Source: Gammaproteobacteria bacterium (GTDB lineage Bacteria; Pseudomonadota; Gammaproteobacteria; Pseudomonadales; Porticoccaceae). Taken from it: 45,988 nucleotides of DNA. Location: the NCBI GenBank assembly GCA_003645535.1, contig QNFP01000004.1:1-45988 (forward strand), read 5' to 3'. Position numbers and translations under genes: made by a program. The notes under the pieces were generated by a model. That model made no database searches, was not told where the DNA came from, and worked only from the letters and a program-made list of their open reading frames with translations. This document shows positions 16,436 to 25,980 of the stretch, piece after piece. Position 1 is the stretch's first letter. Each line of letters starts with the position of its first letter.

Positions 16436-17326
16436 ATGAGCACAGATGCCACTCTGGCTAATATCACCGACGCTGAACAGGGTTCCTCGCTCTGGAAGGA
16501 TGCCTGGCACCGTCTGCGCAAAAACAAAATGGCCGTTGGCGGGTTGTTCGTGCTTATGCTGATGTGTATCGCTGCTTTGCTAACCCCCTGGCTCGCACCC
16601 TATTCCTATGAAGAGCAAAATCTGATTCTGGGCGCTGCACCACCTTCTGCTCAGCACTGGCTGGGCACCGACACATTGGGCAGGGATCTGCTTACACGGC
16701 TGCTCTATGGCGGGCGTATATCTCTTGCGGTCGGCTTTATTGCTACTGCGGTAGCGCTACTTATTGGTGTGTTATACGGCACGGTCGCGGGCTACTTTGG
16801 TGGCCGTATCGACGCGGTCATGATGCGACTTGTGGACATCCTCTACGCCCTGCCCTTTATGATTTTTATTATCCTGTTAATGGTTATTTTTGGGCGTAAT
16901 ATTTTACTGCTATTCCTCGCCATAGGTGCCGTGGAGTGGCTGACTATGGCGCGCATTGTCCGTGGTCAGGTACAGACGCTCAGACAGCAGGAGTTTGTCG
17001 AAGCGGCTGTCTCACTGGGACTTTCTCAGTGGACTATCATTAGCCGTCACCTGATCCCCAACACGTTGGGGCCTGTTATCGTTTACACAACGTTGACCAT
17101 CCCCAGCGTCATGCTCTTTGAAGCCTTCCTGAGTTTTCTCGGCCTGGGGATTCAACCACCGCAAAGCTCCTGGGGACTACTCATATCCTACGGTGTAGAA
17201 ACCATGGAAGAATATCCGTGGCTGCTTATTTTCCCGGGCCTGGCGCTATCAATAACATTATTTGCGCTTAATTTTCTCGGTGACGGCCTGCGCGATGCAC
17301 TCGATCCTCGCACCTCCAAAGATTGA
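16436..17326 (+). CDS. oppC: Peptide ABC transporter permease (OppC-like)
   Basis: 296-residue second permease of the importer. It begins with the OppC/DppC N-terminal domain (SSLWKDAWHRLRKNKMAVGGLFVL) and continues HWLGTDTLGRDLLTRLLYGGRISLAVG, a hallmark of the family. The EAA loop is EFVEAAVSLGLSQWTIISRHLIPNTLGPV and the C-terminus is LGDGLRDALDPRTSKD. About six helices. It forms the membrane heterodimer with the OppB-like protein. Confidence 0.95.
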   Translation: MSTDATLANITDAEQGSSLWKDAWHRLRKNKMAVGGLFVLMLMCIAALLTPWLAPYSYEEQNLILGAAPPSAQHWLGTDTLGRDLLTRLLYGGRISLAVGFIATAVALLIGVLYGTVAGYFGGRIDAVMMRLVDILYALPFMIFIILLMVIFGRNILLLFLAIGAVEWLTMARIVRGQVQTLRQQEFVEAAVSLGLSQWTIISRHLIPNTLGPVIVYTTLTIPSVMLFEAFLSFLGLGIQPPQSSWGLLISYGVETMEEYPWLLIFPGLALSITLFALNFLGDGLRDALDPRTSKD

Positions 17327-17358
17327 TTAATGCCCGCTGAATACCAAGGAACAAATTA

Positions 17359-19026
17359 GTGGCCCTACTCGAAGTTAATAATCTCAGCACCTGGTTCCAT
17401 ACCCGCAATGGCGTGGTCAAAGCAGTTGATGATGTCAGCTTTTCGGTCGCCGAAGGTGAAACCCTGGCCATCGTTGGTGAATCAGGCTCCGGTAAATCAG
17501 TGTGTTGTTACAGCTTGCTCGGTTTGATTCCCATGCCTCCGGGCAAAATCGAAAGTGGCACTGCCCTGTTTAATGGCAGGGATTTACTGGCCTTATCCGA
17601 GCGGGAGTTACGTGGCATCCGCGGCAACGAAATCGCCACCATCTTCCAGGATCCCATGACCTCTCTAAACCCCTACCTGACCATCGGCGAGCAGCTTATT
17701 GAGCCGCTGATCTATCATCGGGACATGTCCAGAAAGAAAGCTCGCATTCGGGCCATAGAGTTGCTCGATGCCGTGGGCATCCCTCGGGCAGAACACCGTT
17801 TTGACAGCTACGCTTTTCAATTTTCCGGGGGCATGCGCCAACGGGTGATGATTGCTATGGCGCTGATTGCCGAACCTCGGCTGTTAATCGCCGATGAACC
17901 CACCACTGCCCTTGATGTCACTATTCAGGCGCAGACACTTAAATTGATCAGCGAATTACAAACTCAACGTAACCTCGCGGTTATTTTTATCAGCCACGAT
18001 CTCGCGGTAGTGGCGAACATTGCCGACCGGGTGGCGGTGATGAAAGACGGCAAGATCGTCGAAACTAACACAACGACGGCTATTTATAGCAAGCCTCAGC
18101 ACCCTTATACACAGACGTTGCTGAAGGCTATACCCGACGGCGGCAAGGTGCAGCAAGCCGATATAGCAGATACACCATTACTTGAAATTTGCCGATTAAA
18201 AACCTGGTTCAATATTTCTGGAAAGAAAAACACCAGGTCCGGAAAGAAAGACACCAGGAAAAAGTCTGACGGTTCAGCAAAAGGCAGCTCGGCAAATGAC
18301 CACACAGTAAAAGCTGTTGACGACGTGACCTTAACCATTCGCCGCCACGAAATCCTCGGTATAGTCGGCGAATCCGGATCCGGCAAATCAACTCTGGGTC
18401 GCTCCATTTTACAGTTGGTTAAACCTACTGGTGGTTCAGTCAAATATGGCGGCGACGAACTAACCACCCTCAGCAGACGACAAATGAAGCCTTACCGTCG
18501 CCGGATGCAGATGATCTTCCAGGATCCCTACGCATCGTTAAACCCTCGCATGAGTGTGTTTGATGCTCTCGCCGAACCTCTGCTTTACCATGGCCTGGCG
18601 ACTCGCAAGACAGTTTTGGCAGAGGTGCTGGCGTTAATGGACGACGTTGGCCTGGCTGCGGACTCCATACGCAAATACCCCCATGAGTTTTCTGGTGGTC
18701 AACGCCAGCGTATCGCCATTGGCCGCGCTATCGCCACCAAACCGGAATTCATTATCGCGGATGAACCCGTATCCGCACTGGATGTGACGATTCAGGCACA
18801 AATCCTCGAATTGATTTTGCAACTTGTCGACAAGCATAATCTCACTATGCTGTTTATATCCCACGACCTCTCAGTAGTGCGTTATATATGCGACCGAGTG
18901 GCTGTGATGCACCAGGGCAAGCTGATTGAAAGTGGTGCTACAGAAACACTGTGGCACCACCCTCAACAAAGCTATACGCAAAGTTTACTGGCGGCGGTGC
19001 CATCTTTGCAGGCTTCCCATAACTGA
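17359..19026 (+). CDS. Fused peptide ABC transporter ATPase (OppD-OppF / YejF-like)
   Basis: 555-residue protein with two complete ABC domains, equivalent to OppD plus OppF in one chain as in E. coli YejF. Each half has GESGSGKS, a signature FSGGMRQRV or FSGGQRQRI, a Walker [14 protein letters not shown] or [13 protein letters not shown], and FISHDL. The start is GTG at 17359 with AAGGA upstream; no ATG fits. The linker between the halves (about residues 285-315) is Lys/Ser-rich and contains a perfect in-frame heptapeptide duplication from a 21-bp DNA repeat. The stop codon lies in a 7-bp tandem repeat. It completes the SBP-permease-permease-ATPase operon. Confidence 0.95.
   Translation: MALLEVNNLSTWFHTRNGVVKAVDDVSFSVAEGETLAIVGESGSGKSVCCYSLLGLIPMPPGKIESGTALFNGRDLLALSERELRGIRGNEIATIFQDPMTSLNPYLTIGEQLIEPLIYHRDMSRKKARIRAIELLDAVGIPRAEHRFDSYAFQFSGGMRQRVMIAMALIAEPRLLIADEPTTALDVTIQAQTLKLISELQTQRNLAVIFISHDLAVVANIADRVAVMKDGKIVETNTTTAIYSKPQHPYTQTLLKAIPDGGKVQQADIADTPLLEICRLKTWFNISGKKNTRSGKKDTRKKSDGSAKGSSANDHTVKAVDDVTLTIRRHEILGIVGESGSGKSTLGRSILQLVKPTGGSVKYGGDELTTLSRRQMKPYRRRMQMIFQDPYASLNPRMSVFDALAEPLLYHGLATRKTVLAEVLALMDDVGLAADSIRKYPHEFSGGQRQRIAIGRAIATKPEFIIADEPVSALDVTIQAQILELILQLVDKHNLTMLFISHDLSVVRYICDRVAVMHQGKLIESGATETLWHHPQQSYTQSLLAAVPSLQASHN
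18217..18258 (+). repeat. 21-bp tandem duplication in the ABC ATPase linker
   Basis: tctggaaagaaaaacaccagg is followed directly by tccggaaagaaagacaccagg, 19 of 21 identical. It codes [14 protein letters not shown] in the linker between the two ATPase domains. Confidence 0.9.
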
Positions 19027-19073
19027 TTAGCCATAACTGATTACTGATTACTGATTACTGATTACTGATTACT
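19022..19073 (+). repeat. 7-bp tandem repeat at the ABC ATPase stop codon
   Basis: actgatt occurs once over the TGA stop, then after one divergent unit five times in direct succession (19036-19070). The stop codon is part of the repeat unit. Confidence 0.9.
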
Positions 19074-19438
19074 TAAGAAACCTCCGACCAAGCCCCTCTT
19101 CAGATAAAATAATCATCCGCATCTACAATCAACCGATAGTGAACCGCCCCGATAAAACAATAAAACTTCGCAAGCTTCGCCTGTCGGAATAAAAAATCGT
19201 GACGAAATGAGACGCTTTTTTTGAATGAATTAGCGCAGGTCGCTCCCTGACACTGGCAACGCCTGTTGAAGCTTATCGAACCTCATTACCCGCAGTGGGG
19301 CAATACTCGTCCTCTTTGCCCATGGAAGTGATGTCACGCATCATTAGCTTCCTTATTAAATGATTTTCTGTATTATCCCAGATGTGAGCAAATAATCAGA
19401 CCTCCCCTAATACGCACTCACAGGGAACCAAAAAAAGA
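19074..19438 (+). other. Intergenic region before the MMPL exporter gene
   Basis: 365 bp with no ORF that looks coding and no clear GC-rich terminator. A TATTAT at 19371 could be a -10 for the exporter gene but lacks a good -35. The leader just before the start (cagggaaccaaaaaaaga) gives AGGGA as a plausible ribosome binding site. Confidence 0.4.
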
Positions 19439-21751
19439 ATGATAGTCGATCGCTTTACCGATTGGGTTCTCAAATTTCGCCTGCTAATACTCTTCATGAC
19501 GCTGGTTATCGTGGTGGCCAGTTCGCTCGGCCTGGCAAAAATACACGTCACCTCCGACTACCGTATTATGTTCAGTGAAGATTTCCCCCAATTGTTAGCC
19601 TTCGACAAAATGCAGGAAACCTTCGGTCAGCGAGACAATATCATGATTGTTCTAGCTCCTGACGATGGCAATATATTTACCGGTAAAACCCTGGACGCAA
19701 TAGAAAAAATAACCCGTGCTGCGTGGAAAACGCCTTTTTCCAGGCGTGTTGATTCACTGACCAACTTCCAAGATACCTACCCCGATGGTGACGATCTGAT
19801 CGTCCGTCCACTGGCCAAAGACACTCTCGAGTTCGACGCCACACAACTCGAAGAAGTCCGTCGTATCGCTCTCAATGAGCCACTTCTGGTTAATCGTATT
19901 GTCTCCAAAAAGGGGCACGTCACGGCAGTCAATATCACCATGAATTTTCCCCTCGGGGATATATCGGGGCACGGTGCAGCAGTCGGTTATGTGCGGGAAA
20001 TGATGGCCGAGCTGGAAACTAATTCGCCCTGGATAAAAACATACCTGACCGGCGAAATCATGATGGGACAATCGATCCAGGAGGCCAGTGAACATGACGT
20101 AGCCACCCTGTTTCCCATCATGTTTATGCTGATTTTACTGGTCACTTATTTGTTTCTTCGTTCATTGTGGGCAATCACTTCCGTAACCCTGGTGATCATC
20201 CTTTCAACACTTGCTGCGCTGGGATCATCTGGCCATCTTGGCATTGAACACTCCTTTCTCACGGGCTCATCGGCAGTAGTAATTCTGACCCTTGCAGTGG
20301 CAGACAGCGTCCACTTTCTGGTCACCATGTTTCAGGAACTTAGACAGGGTACGGAAAAACGTCAGGCCATTATCGAGTCTATGCGCATTAACCTTGAACC
20401 CATTTTTTTGACCAGCATTACTACTGGCATCGGTTTCCTCACCCTCAATTTCAGCGAATCACCACCGTTTAGGGCCATGGGTAATATTGTCGCATTGGGC
20501 GTTGGTTTCGCCTTCATCTTCTCCATTATTAGTTTACCCGCCTTATTGAGTTACCTGCCGATAAAGCCCGGAAAAGCTAACGACATGGGCGGCCGTCTTA
20601 TGGATAGAATTGCTGGTTTCGCTATAAAACGACGTACCGAACTAGGCACCGCATTTGTGTTAATTTTTATTTTTACTGTCCATGGATTAAGCCTTAATCA
20701 GTTCAATGACGTATTCACCAAATTATTTGGCGAGCAACTGACATTTCGGCAAGACACTGACTTTGTCGAAGAAAACCTTACCGGCGTCATGCTAGTTCAT
20801 CACATTGTCGATTCCAGAGAAGCTGACGGTATTTTTGAGCCAGACTATCTCGCCGATCTCGACCGCCTGGTGCATTGGTATGAAGCTCAACCCGGCGTCA
20901 TGCACGTGGAATCCTATAGCGATATTATCCGCCGTTTAAATCGCACCATTCATGCGGGTCAACAGCTCTATTACAGAACCCCCGATGATCCTAATCTTGC
21001 TGCGCAGTATCATCTGCTCTATGAGTTATCCCTTCCCTATGGCCTGGACGTGAATCATCTGGTAGATATCAACCGCCAAACCTCTCGAATCACGGTTACC
21101 ATGGCCGGTGTTGAATCAAATACGATTGTTGCTGCGGACCTTAACGCTCGCGCTTTTGCCACTGAAAATCTGCCTGCGCTGATGTTAGGAGAGGGCGTCG
21201 GACCCTCGGTGATGATGGGACATATGGGCAAGGCCAATGGTGAATCAATGATCTCGGGGGCAATCCTCGCCGTATCTTCCATCTCGATTGTCATCATGCT
21301 GGTCTTGCGTAATATCAAACTGGGCTTGCTATCCATTCTGCCCAATATCGCTCCAGGGATTATTGGCTTTGGCCTCTGGGGCATGTTTAGCGGCCGCCTG
21401 ACTTTTGCCGCCGTGCCCGCGCTGGTGATCGCTTTTGGTATCGTTGTGGACAACACCGTGCATTTTTTAAGTAAATACCTACGTGCGCGAAGGCTGAACA
21501 ACGATTCGGTAAATGAAGCTATACACTACAGTTATCATCGTGTGGGCACCGCCCTTGGGGTCAACTCCAGCATTCTGATCAGTGGCTTCCTGGTGCTGCT
21601 ATTTTCATCGGTTAGCATCAATCAGTTTATTGGCTTGATGACTGCTTTATCGCTAAGTATCTCCCTGGCCATCACTTACTTCATCCTGCCGACCATATTG
21701 ATGATAATTGATACCGACTCGGTGAAAAGCCAGCAAGACAATTCGGCATAA
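19439..21751 (+). CDS. MMPL/RND superfamily exporter
   Basis: 770-residue inner-membrane protein of the MMPL branch of the RND superfamily. Two homologous halves each have one N-terminal helix, a periplasmic domain and a five-helix bundle: LLILFMTLVIVVASSLGLAKI then SDYRIMF in half one, and a repeated core in half two. Acidic residues likely to serve proton relay appear in ILTLAVADSVHFLVTMF and AFGIVVDNTVHFLSKYL. It is followed by a LolA-like protein and an outer-membrane barrel with short gaps (65 bp and 2 bp). That set is typical of export of lipids or other hydrophobic cargo from the inner membrane. The cargo is not visible from sequence. Confidence 0.9.
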   Translation: MIVDRFTDWVLKFRLLILFMTLVIVVASSLGLAKIHVTSDYRIMFSEDFPQLLAFDKMQETFGQRDNIMIVLAPDDGNIFTGKTLDAIEKITRAAWKTPFSRRVDSLTNFQDTYPDGDDLIVRPLAKDTLEFDATQLEEVRRIALNEPLLVNRIVSKKGHVTAVNITMNFPLGDISGHGAAVGYVREMMAELETNSPWIKTYLTGEIMMGQSIQEASEHDVATLFPIMFMLILLVTYLFLRSLWAITSVTLVIILSTLAALGSSGHLGIEHSFLTGSSAVVILTLAVADSVHFLVTMFQELRQGTEKRQAIIESMRINLEPIFLTSITTGIGFLTLNFSESPPFRAMGNIVALGVGFAFIFSIISLPALLSYLPIKPGKANDMGGRLMDRIAGFAIKRRTELGTAFVLIFIFTVHGLSLNQFNDVFTKLFGEQLTFRQDTDFVEENLTGVMLVHHIVDSREADGIFEPDYLADLDRLVHWYEAQPGVMHVESYSDIIRRLNRTIHAGQQLYYRTPDDPNLAAQYHLLYELSLPYGLDVNHLVDINRQTSRITVTMAGVESNTIVAADLNARAFATENLPALMLGEGVGPSVMMGHMGKANGESMISGAILAVSSISIVIMLVLRNIKLGLLSILPNIAPGIIGFGLWGMFSGRLTFAAVPALVIAFGIVVDNTVHFLSKYLRARRLNNDSVNEAIHYSYHRVGTALGVNSSILISGFLVLLFSSVSINQFIGLMTALSLSISLAITYFILPTILMIIDTDSVKSQQDNSA

Positions 21752-21816
21752 ACCTCGTTTGGAAATGATATTCGTTTTGAATATATTGATTTAGTAATAT
21801 AAATGGAGAAAAACCA

Positions 21817-22632
21817 GTGCGAAAATTTAACCTAACTGCGCTGCATTACTTGATTGGTAGTGGCTTGCTGCTGTTTTCACTATTGGTTCAGAGCGAGCCC
21901 GCCCTGTTACAGGACAATGAGCAGAAAGGCAGGGCCATTTTCGAGGAGATAGACCGACGGGACCTGGGCTTCAATGATTTTTCTTCGCGACAGGAAATGG
22001 TGCTGCGTAATAAGTCCGGGCAGGAGAGTCGACGCATCATGGATAACACTGTGCTCGAGGGCGACACCGACGGTGACAAAACTTTAATCGTTTTTAGAGA
22101 ACCAAAACGCATACGTGGCACCGCACTCCTTACCCATGCCCATAGCCAACGTGATGATGACCAGTGGCTATATTTGCCCGCATTGGGTCGAATAAAACGC
22201 ATTAGCGGCGCCTCCAAAGCCGGCTCTTTTGTGGGTAGTGAATTTTCCTACGAAGACCTCGCACCCCAGGAAGTAGAAGATTACACCTATGAATACATCG
22301 AGGACGAAATATATGCTGAGCTGGATTGTTTTAAGGTGGTTCGCATACCCAAAGATGAAGACTCCGGTTATACCCGCCAAATCGTCTGGATTGATAAAAA
22401 AGAGTATCGCATCCAGCAGATAGAATTTTATGATCGCAAGCATACCTTAATAAAAAAACTCACGGTAAGCGGGTATCAGAAATACCTGGATCAATATTGG
22501 CGTCCCGGCCGTCTTACTATGATCAATCAGCAAGATGGTAAATCCACCGACATGATTGCGACCAATTATATATTTCGCCAGGGTCTGACCGGCGCGGATT
22601 TTAGCGAGAACAGTCTACGCCGAGTGCGTTAA
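21817..22632 (+). CDS. LolA-like outer membrane lipoprotein-sorting protein
   Basis: 271-residue periplasmic protein with a hydrophobic N-terminal signal region (YLIGSGLLLFSLLVQSEPALL). The start is GTG at 21817 with GGAG eight bases upstream. The body has the pattern of the outer-membrane lipoprotein-sorting family (LolA/LppX fold): EEIDRRDLGFNDFSSRQEM, TLIVFREPKRIRGTALLTH, QWLYLPALGRIKRISGASKAGSF and SEFSYEDLAP. Such proteins shield a lipid in a half-barrel. Encoded between an MMPL exporter and a beta-barrel, it is the expected periplasmic carrier of the set. It is not canonical LolA, which is shorter and lies elsewhere. Confidence 0.87.
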   Translation: MRKFNLTALHYLIGSGLLLFSLLVQSEPALLQDNEQKGRAIFEEIDRRDLGFNDFSSRQEMVLRNKSGQESRRIMDNTVLEGDTDGDKTLIVFREPKRIRGTALLTHAHSQRDDDQWLYLPALGRIKRISGASKAGSFVGSEFSYEDLAPQEVEDYTYEYIEDEIYAELDCFKVVRIPKDEDSGYTRQIVWIDKKEYRIQQIEFYDRKHTLIKKLTVSGYQKYLDQYWRPGRLTMINQQDGKSTDMIATNYIFRQGLTGADFSENSLRRVR

Positions 22633-22634
22633 TA

Positions 22635-23870
22635 GTGCGCATTTTTGGCCATACTTTAGTCCTTATACTGCTGACACTATTTTTCCCCTTCGCTAGTTGG
22701 TGCTGGGAATTCGAAGGGGAATTATCTGGCCAGACCCGCTACTTTCCATACTCCCCCGCTTATCCGGGTCAAAAGTCCCAAAACCAGTCCATCGCTATCG
22801 AACTCAGTGCGTACCATGAATTTACCAACTCGGTGAGCCTGGAGTTCATTCCCTTTTATCGCTACGATTTTCAGGACGACGAACGCAGTCACGGCGATAT
22901 TCGCAAGGCTTACGCCCTGTGGGCAACACCGCGATTAGAAATAGGCCTGGGAATTAATAAAGTGTTCTGGGGTGTTACCGAAGCCATACATCTTGTCGAT
23001 ATCATTAACCAAACCGATCTGGTTGAGGCCCCGGACCAGGAAGAAAAACTCGGTCAAGCAATGCTAAGTCTGTCCTTTCCACTGAGCACCGGGCTACTGG
23101 ATATTTACGTCATGCCCTACTTCCGTGAACGAACCTTCCCTGGTGAAGAGGGGCGCTTGCGCAGTTCACCGCGGTTTGACACCAACAACCCGATTTATGA
23201 ACATCAGGATAAAGATCACCATGTGGACTGGGCCGTGCGTCTCAAACAAAACTTCGCACAGGGGGAGCTGGCGTTATCCTATTTTGAAGGTACCGGCCGC
23301 GACCCAGGTCTCATCACGCCGGTGATGAGTTCCGAGCAGCTACTAATACCCTATTACCCGCAGATCAAACAGGTCGGCCTTGAGGCCCAATATATTAAAG
23401 ATGAATGGTTGTGGAAACTGGAAACAATTTATCGCAAGGGCCAGCCAAACCTACACTTTGAAGTGGAAGATTACTACGCTACGACCGGCGGCTTCGAATA
23501 TAACATCTACAGCATTTTCGCCACTACTCAGGATCTCGGCATTATCGTGGAAGGGATCTACGATCAACGGAGCGATACCGCCCTCACCTTTAACGAAGAA
23601 GATGTCGTTCTGGGCGCACGTTGGTCCCTGAATAATTTAAATAGCACAGAACTACTGGCACTGTGGATACAGGATATCGATACGTCCGCCCACAACTTCA
23701 TACTAGAACTTTCGACGGAATTCGGCAATTCAATCGCAGTAACTGTTGAGGCATGGATATTCTCGGAGCATTCTCGGCCTGACTCTTCGAGTGACATTGG
23801 GGCTGACAACCTCGGCTATCTCATACGACGCGACGACTACCTACAAATTGAAATCGGATATTATTTTTAG
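22635..23870 (+). CDS. Outer-membrane beta-barrel protein linked to MMPL exporter
   Basis: 411 residues with signal peptide MRIFGHTLVLILLTLFFPFASW, then alternating amphipathic strands and aromatic girdles, and a C-terminal strand LQIEIGYYF with terminal Phe, the usual BAM signal. There are many acidic surface residues. The start is GTG at 22635, only two bases after the stop of the LolA-like gene, so the two are coupled. I cannot match a named family with certainty; the IGLGINKVFWGVTEAIHLVDIINQTD segment recalls DUF1302-type barrels, and the function is probably the outer-membrane end of the same pathway. Confidence 0.8.
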   Translation: MRIFGHTLVLILLTLFFPFASWCWEFEGELSGQTRYFPYSPAYPGQKSQNQSIAIELSAYHEFTNSVSLEFIPFYRYDFQDDERSHGDIRKAYALWATPRLEIGLGINKVFWGVTEAIHLVDIINQTDLVEAPDQEEKLGQAMLSLSFPLSTGLLDIYVMPYFRERTFPGEEGRLRSSPRFDTNNPIYEHQDKDHHVDWAVRLKQNFAQGELALSYFEGTGRDPGLITPVMSSEQLLIPYYPQIKQVGLEAQYIKDEWLWKLETIYRKGQPNLHFEVEDYYATTGGFEYNIYSIFATTQDLGIIVEGIYDQRSDTALTFNEEDVVLGARWSLNNLNSTELLALWIQDIDTSAHNFILELSTEFGNSIAVTVEAWIFSEHSRPDSSSDIGADNLGYLIRRDDYLQIEIGYYF

Positions 23871-23881
23871 ACACCGAGTCC

Positions 23882-24640
23882 ATGGCACAAACTGACGAGC
23901 CGAACAAAATTCCCGTTGGTGTTAGCAGTTGTCTGCTGGGAGAGCATGTCCGCTATGACGGGGGCCACAGACACGACACTTACATCGCAAAAACTCTGGG
24001 CCGCTATTTTAAGTTCACCTCCTTTTGTCCAGAGGTAAACATCGGTCTCGGCATACCTCGTGAGCCGATAAAGCTGGTCAACGAGGACAGAAAAAAACGC
24101 TGCGTAGGTACCATCAACACCGATCAGGATCATACCGAACCACTTATCCAGTGTGCCGATCAACAAGCGCACTGGCACAAAGACATCTGCGGTTATATCT
24201 TTAAAAAGGGCTCGCCGAGTTGCGGTATAGAAAAAGTCGAGGTCTTCCGTGGCGACCAGGTTACCTACGACGGCACAGGCATTTATGCCGCGCGGTTAAT
24301 GGAGAAATTCCCTCACCTCCCCATTGCCGACGAAGCTCGCCTGGGCAACACACATCAGTCCAGCAATTTTATCCAGCGGGTGTTTATTTATCACCGTTGG
24401 CAAACCCTGCTCGCCAATGAGCTATGTTGGGAAACCCTGACCACCTTCCATAAGCAACACGAACAGATTCTGATCAGTCACAATGAACAGCTAACTGGTC
24501 AATTAAGTCTGTTATTAAAGCAGTCTGGTGAGAGTGACCTAAAACTCTTTCAGGAAGTCTATATCGACAAAATGACAGCTATACTGAAAATCATCCCTCC
24601 CCGCGAAAACAATACTGATACGCTGGCTGCAAAGAATTAG
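23882..24640 (+). CDS. DUF523 protein with shortened DUF1722 (YbgA) domain
   Basis: 252 residues. The N-terminal 150 match DUF523: VGVSSCLLGEHVRYDGGHRHD, FCPEVNIGLGIPREP, and ICGYIFKKGSPSCGI with conserved cysteines. After FIQRVFIYHRWQTL comes the start of a DUF1722 domain (TTFHKQHEQILISHNEQ), but it stops after about 90 residues. The usual conserved stretch with a tyrosine-rich end and HxNVLxH-type motif is absent, and full fusions are near 320 residues. Downstream DNA does not restore it in any frame I checked by eye. These proteins often neighbour photolyase genes; none is here. Confidence 0.87.
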   Translation: MAQTDEPNKIPVGVSSCLLGEHVRYDGGHRHDTYIAKTLGRYFKFTSFCPEVNIGLGIPREPIKLVNEDRKKRCVGTINTDQDHTEPLIQCADQQAHWHKDICGYIFKKGSPSCGIEKVEVFRGDQVTYDGTGIYAARLMEKFPHLPIADEARLGNTHQSSNFIQRVFIYHRWQTLLANELCWETLTTFHKQHEQILISHNEQLTGQLSLLLKQSGESDLKLFQEVYIDKMTAILKIIPPRENNTDTLAAKN

Positions 24641-24665
24641 CGAAAATACAGTGACGAAAATGCGG
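24638..24665 (+). repeat. 14-bp tandem duplication at the DUF523 gene stop
   Basis: tagcgaaaatacag followed by tgacgaaaatgcgg, 10 of 14 identical. The TAG stop is the first triplet of unit one. Confidence 0.5.
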
Positions 24666-24699
24666 TCCAATATATTTTGCCAACGCCCTTTATCGATCC

Positions 24700-24720
24700 T
24701 TTATTTTATATCAAAATAAA
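24700..24720. terminator. A/T hairpin between convergent genes
   Basis: TTTATTTT-ATATC-AAAATAAA forms an 8-bp stem of A/T pairs just inside the ends of two convergent genes. It may help end transcription from both sides, but it lacks a GC stem. Confidence 0.3.
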
Positions 24721-24723
24721 ATC

Positions 24724-25908
24724 TTACAAATAACTGAGCCACCAGTCGCGCCGCCGTGCTTTGACGCCGGCAAACCAGCGGCAAGCAGGGTAAAAGGCTA
24801 AAACCACGCAAATCCAGAAGCCATACACCAGCGGCAAACTTACACCAAAATCTTGCGGATAGAAAACAAATACCACCGCCGTTTGAGATATGGGGATGCC
24901 CTGAAAAAGCCCCAGTACCAGGGCAATTAAATGAATCACATAGAGATGTGCGACATAAAAGAAAAATGGCACCCGCCCTATGGTGACCAGGGCGTCACCG
25001 AGTGCGCCGGCTCGCCGCTCAAACAAACCCAGCAGCATGATTGCCGGGCCAAGAGTCATTAACAAAAAAAGCAGTGACGGTGGATATTTTGTGGCATTCA
25101 GAAAATCCACTATCGTGGCTTCCGTACTGCCCTGTACCTGCCATAGATTAGCGTCCCCATAAATATTCCAGTAGCGGAGCAGGACAAAAGTAACCGTCAT
25201 GGCCAGGCCGGTTAAGACAAGATTCCGAGGTCGCCTGTGCCGGGAGCCCACAAAATAAGGTCCGATAACGTAGCCCAGAGCCATCACGCCGATCCAGGGA
25301 ATGAGCGGGTAAATAACATAAACAAGCGGCGTACCCCCTATGGTGAGAAGCCCCCTTACGTGTAGCAGTCTCCAAACAATGGAGGCTTGTTCAGATGCGG
25401 GCTGAATTCCGTCAAGTAAATTATGGCCGGCGATCATAGCTATCGCGATAAAAGCGATCAGCGAACGGGGCAGCCAGATCAATCCAGCAAGAGTGATCAT
25501 CGACACCCCCAACACCCAGATCACCTGTAATACCGGGGCGTAGCTGGAACCCAGATTAAAATTCCAGCCAAAACCCACCAGGGTAAGCTCTACAAATACC
25601 AGCCAGATACCGCGTGTCAAAAGAAAACGTGATATATCACCGTTGGTGCGACCACTTGCTCCGTACAGAAAAGCACTGGTGCCGGCCAACAGTACAAACG
25701 TAGGTGCGCATAGATGAGTGATCCAGCGAGTAAAAAATAGCGACGCATCGGCATCGGCCCACTCCATCGGCCGCACTGACGGTGCGCCCAGCATATCGCG
25801 CACATGATCCAGGGCCATGATGACGATCACCAGCCCACGCAACATGTCGATGGATGTTAATCGTTTCCCATTCTTTACAATAACAGGAGCAATAACAGGA
25901 TTGGCCAT
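24724..25908 (-). CDS. DUF1624/acyltransferase-3-like membrane protein
   Basis: 394-residue inner-membrane protein with about ten helices. Its start RLTSIDMLRGLVIVIMALDHVRDML is the signature of the DUF1624 (heparan-alpha-glucosaminide N-acetyltransferase-like) group, as is FFTRWITHLCAPTFVLLAGTSAFLYG. Further helices include IYPLIPWIGVMALGYVIGPYF and the RVPFFFYVAHLYVIHL segment near the end. Members are thought to transfer acyl groups to sugars or to act as permease-like proteins; substrate unknown. AAGGAA lies before the ATG. The N-terminus repeats PVIAPVIV, from a 12-bp DNA repeat. Confidence 0.87.
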   Translation of the reverse strand: MANPVIAPVIVKNGKRLTSIDMLRGLVIVIMALDHVRDMLGAPSVRPMEWADADASLFFTRWITHLCAPTFVLLAGTSAFLYGASGRTNGDISRFLLTRGIWLVFVELTLVGFGWNFNLGSSYAPVLQVIWVLGVSMITLAGLIWLPRSLIAFIAIAMIAGHNLLDGIQPASEQASIVWRLLHVRGLLTIGGTPLVYVIYPLIPWIGVMALGYVIGPYFVGSRHRRPRNLVLTGLAMTVTFVLLRYWNIYGDANLWQVQGSTEATIVDFLNATKYPPSLLFLLMTLGPAIMLLGLFERRAGALGDALVTIGRVPFFFYVAHLYVIHLIALVLGLFQGIPISQTAVVFVFYPQDFGVSLPLVYGFWICVVLAFYPACRWFAGVKARRRDWWLSYL

Positions 25909-25980
25909 AACAGCTTCCTTACCTATGGTCGAATATCGTTAGCTCGAATTCAATACAGGGCGAATCCAGCTGAAGTGGTG

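Noticed and set aside
19022-19073. Possible CRISPR or iteron array
   Set aside because: Units of 7 bp without spacers, next to no cas or replication gene.
24700-24720. Strong intrinsic terminator
   Set aside because: Stem is A/T only; retained as a low-confidence site.
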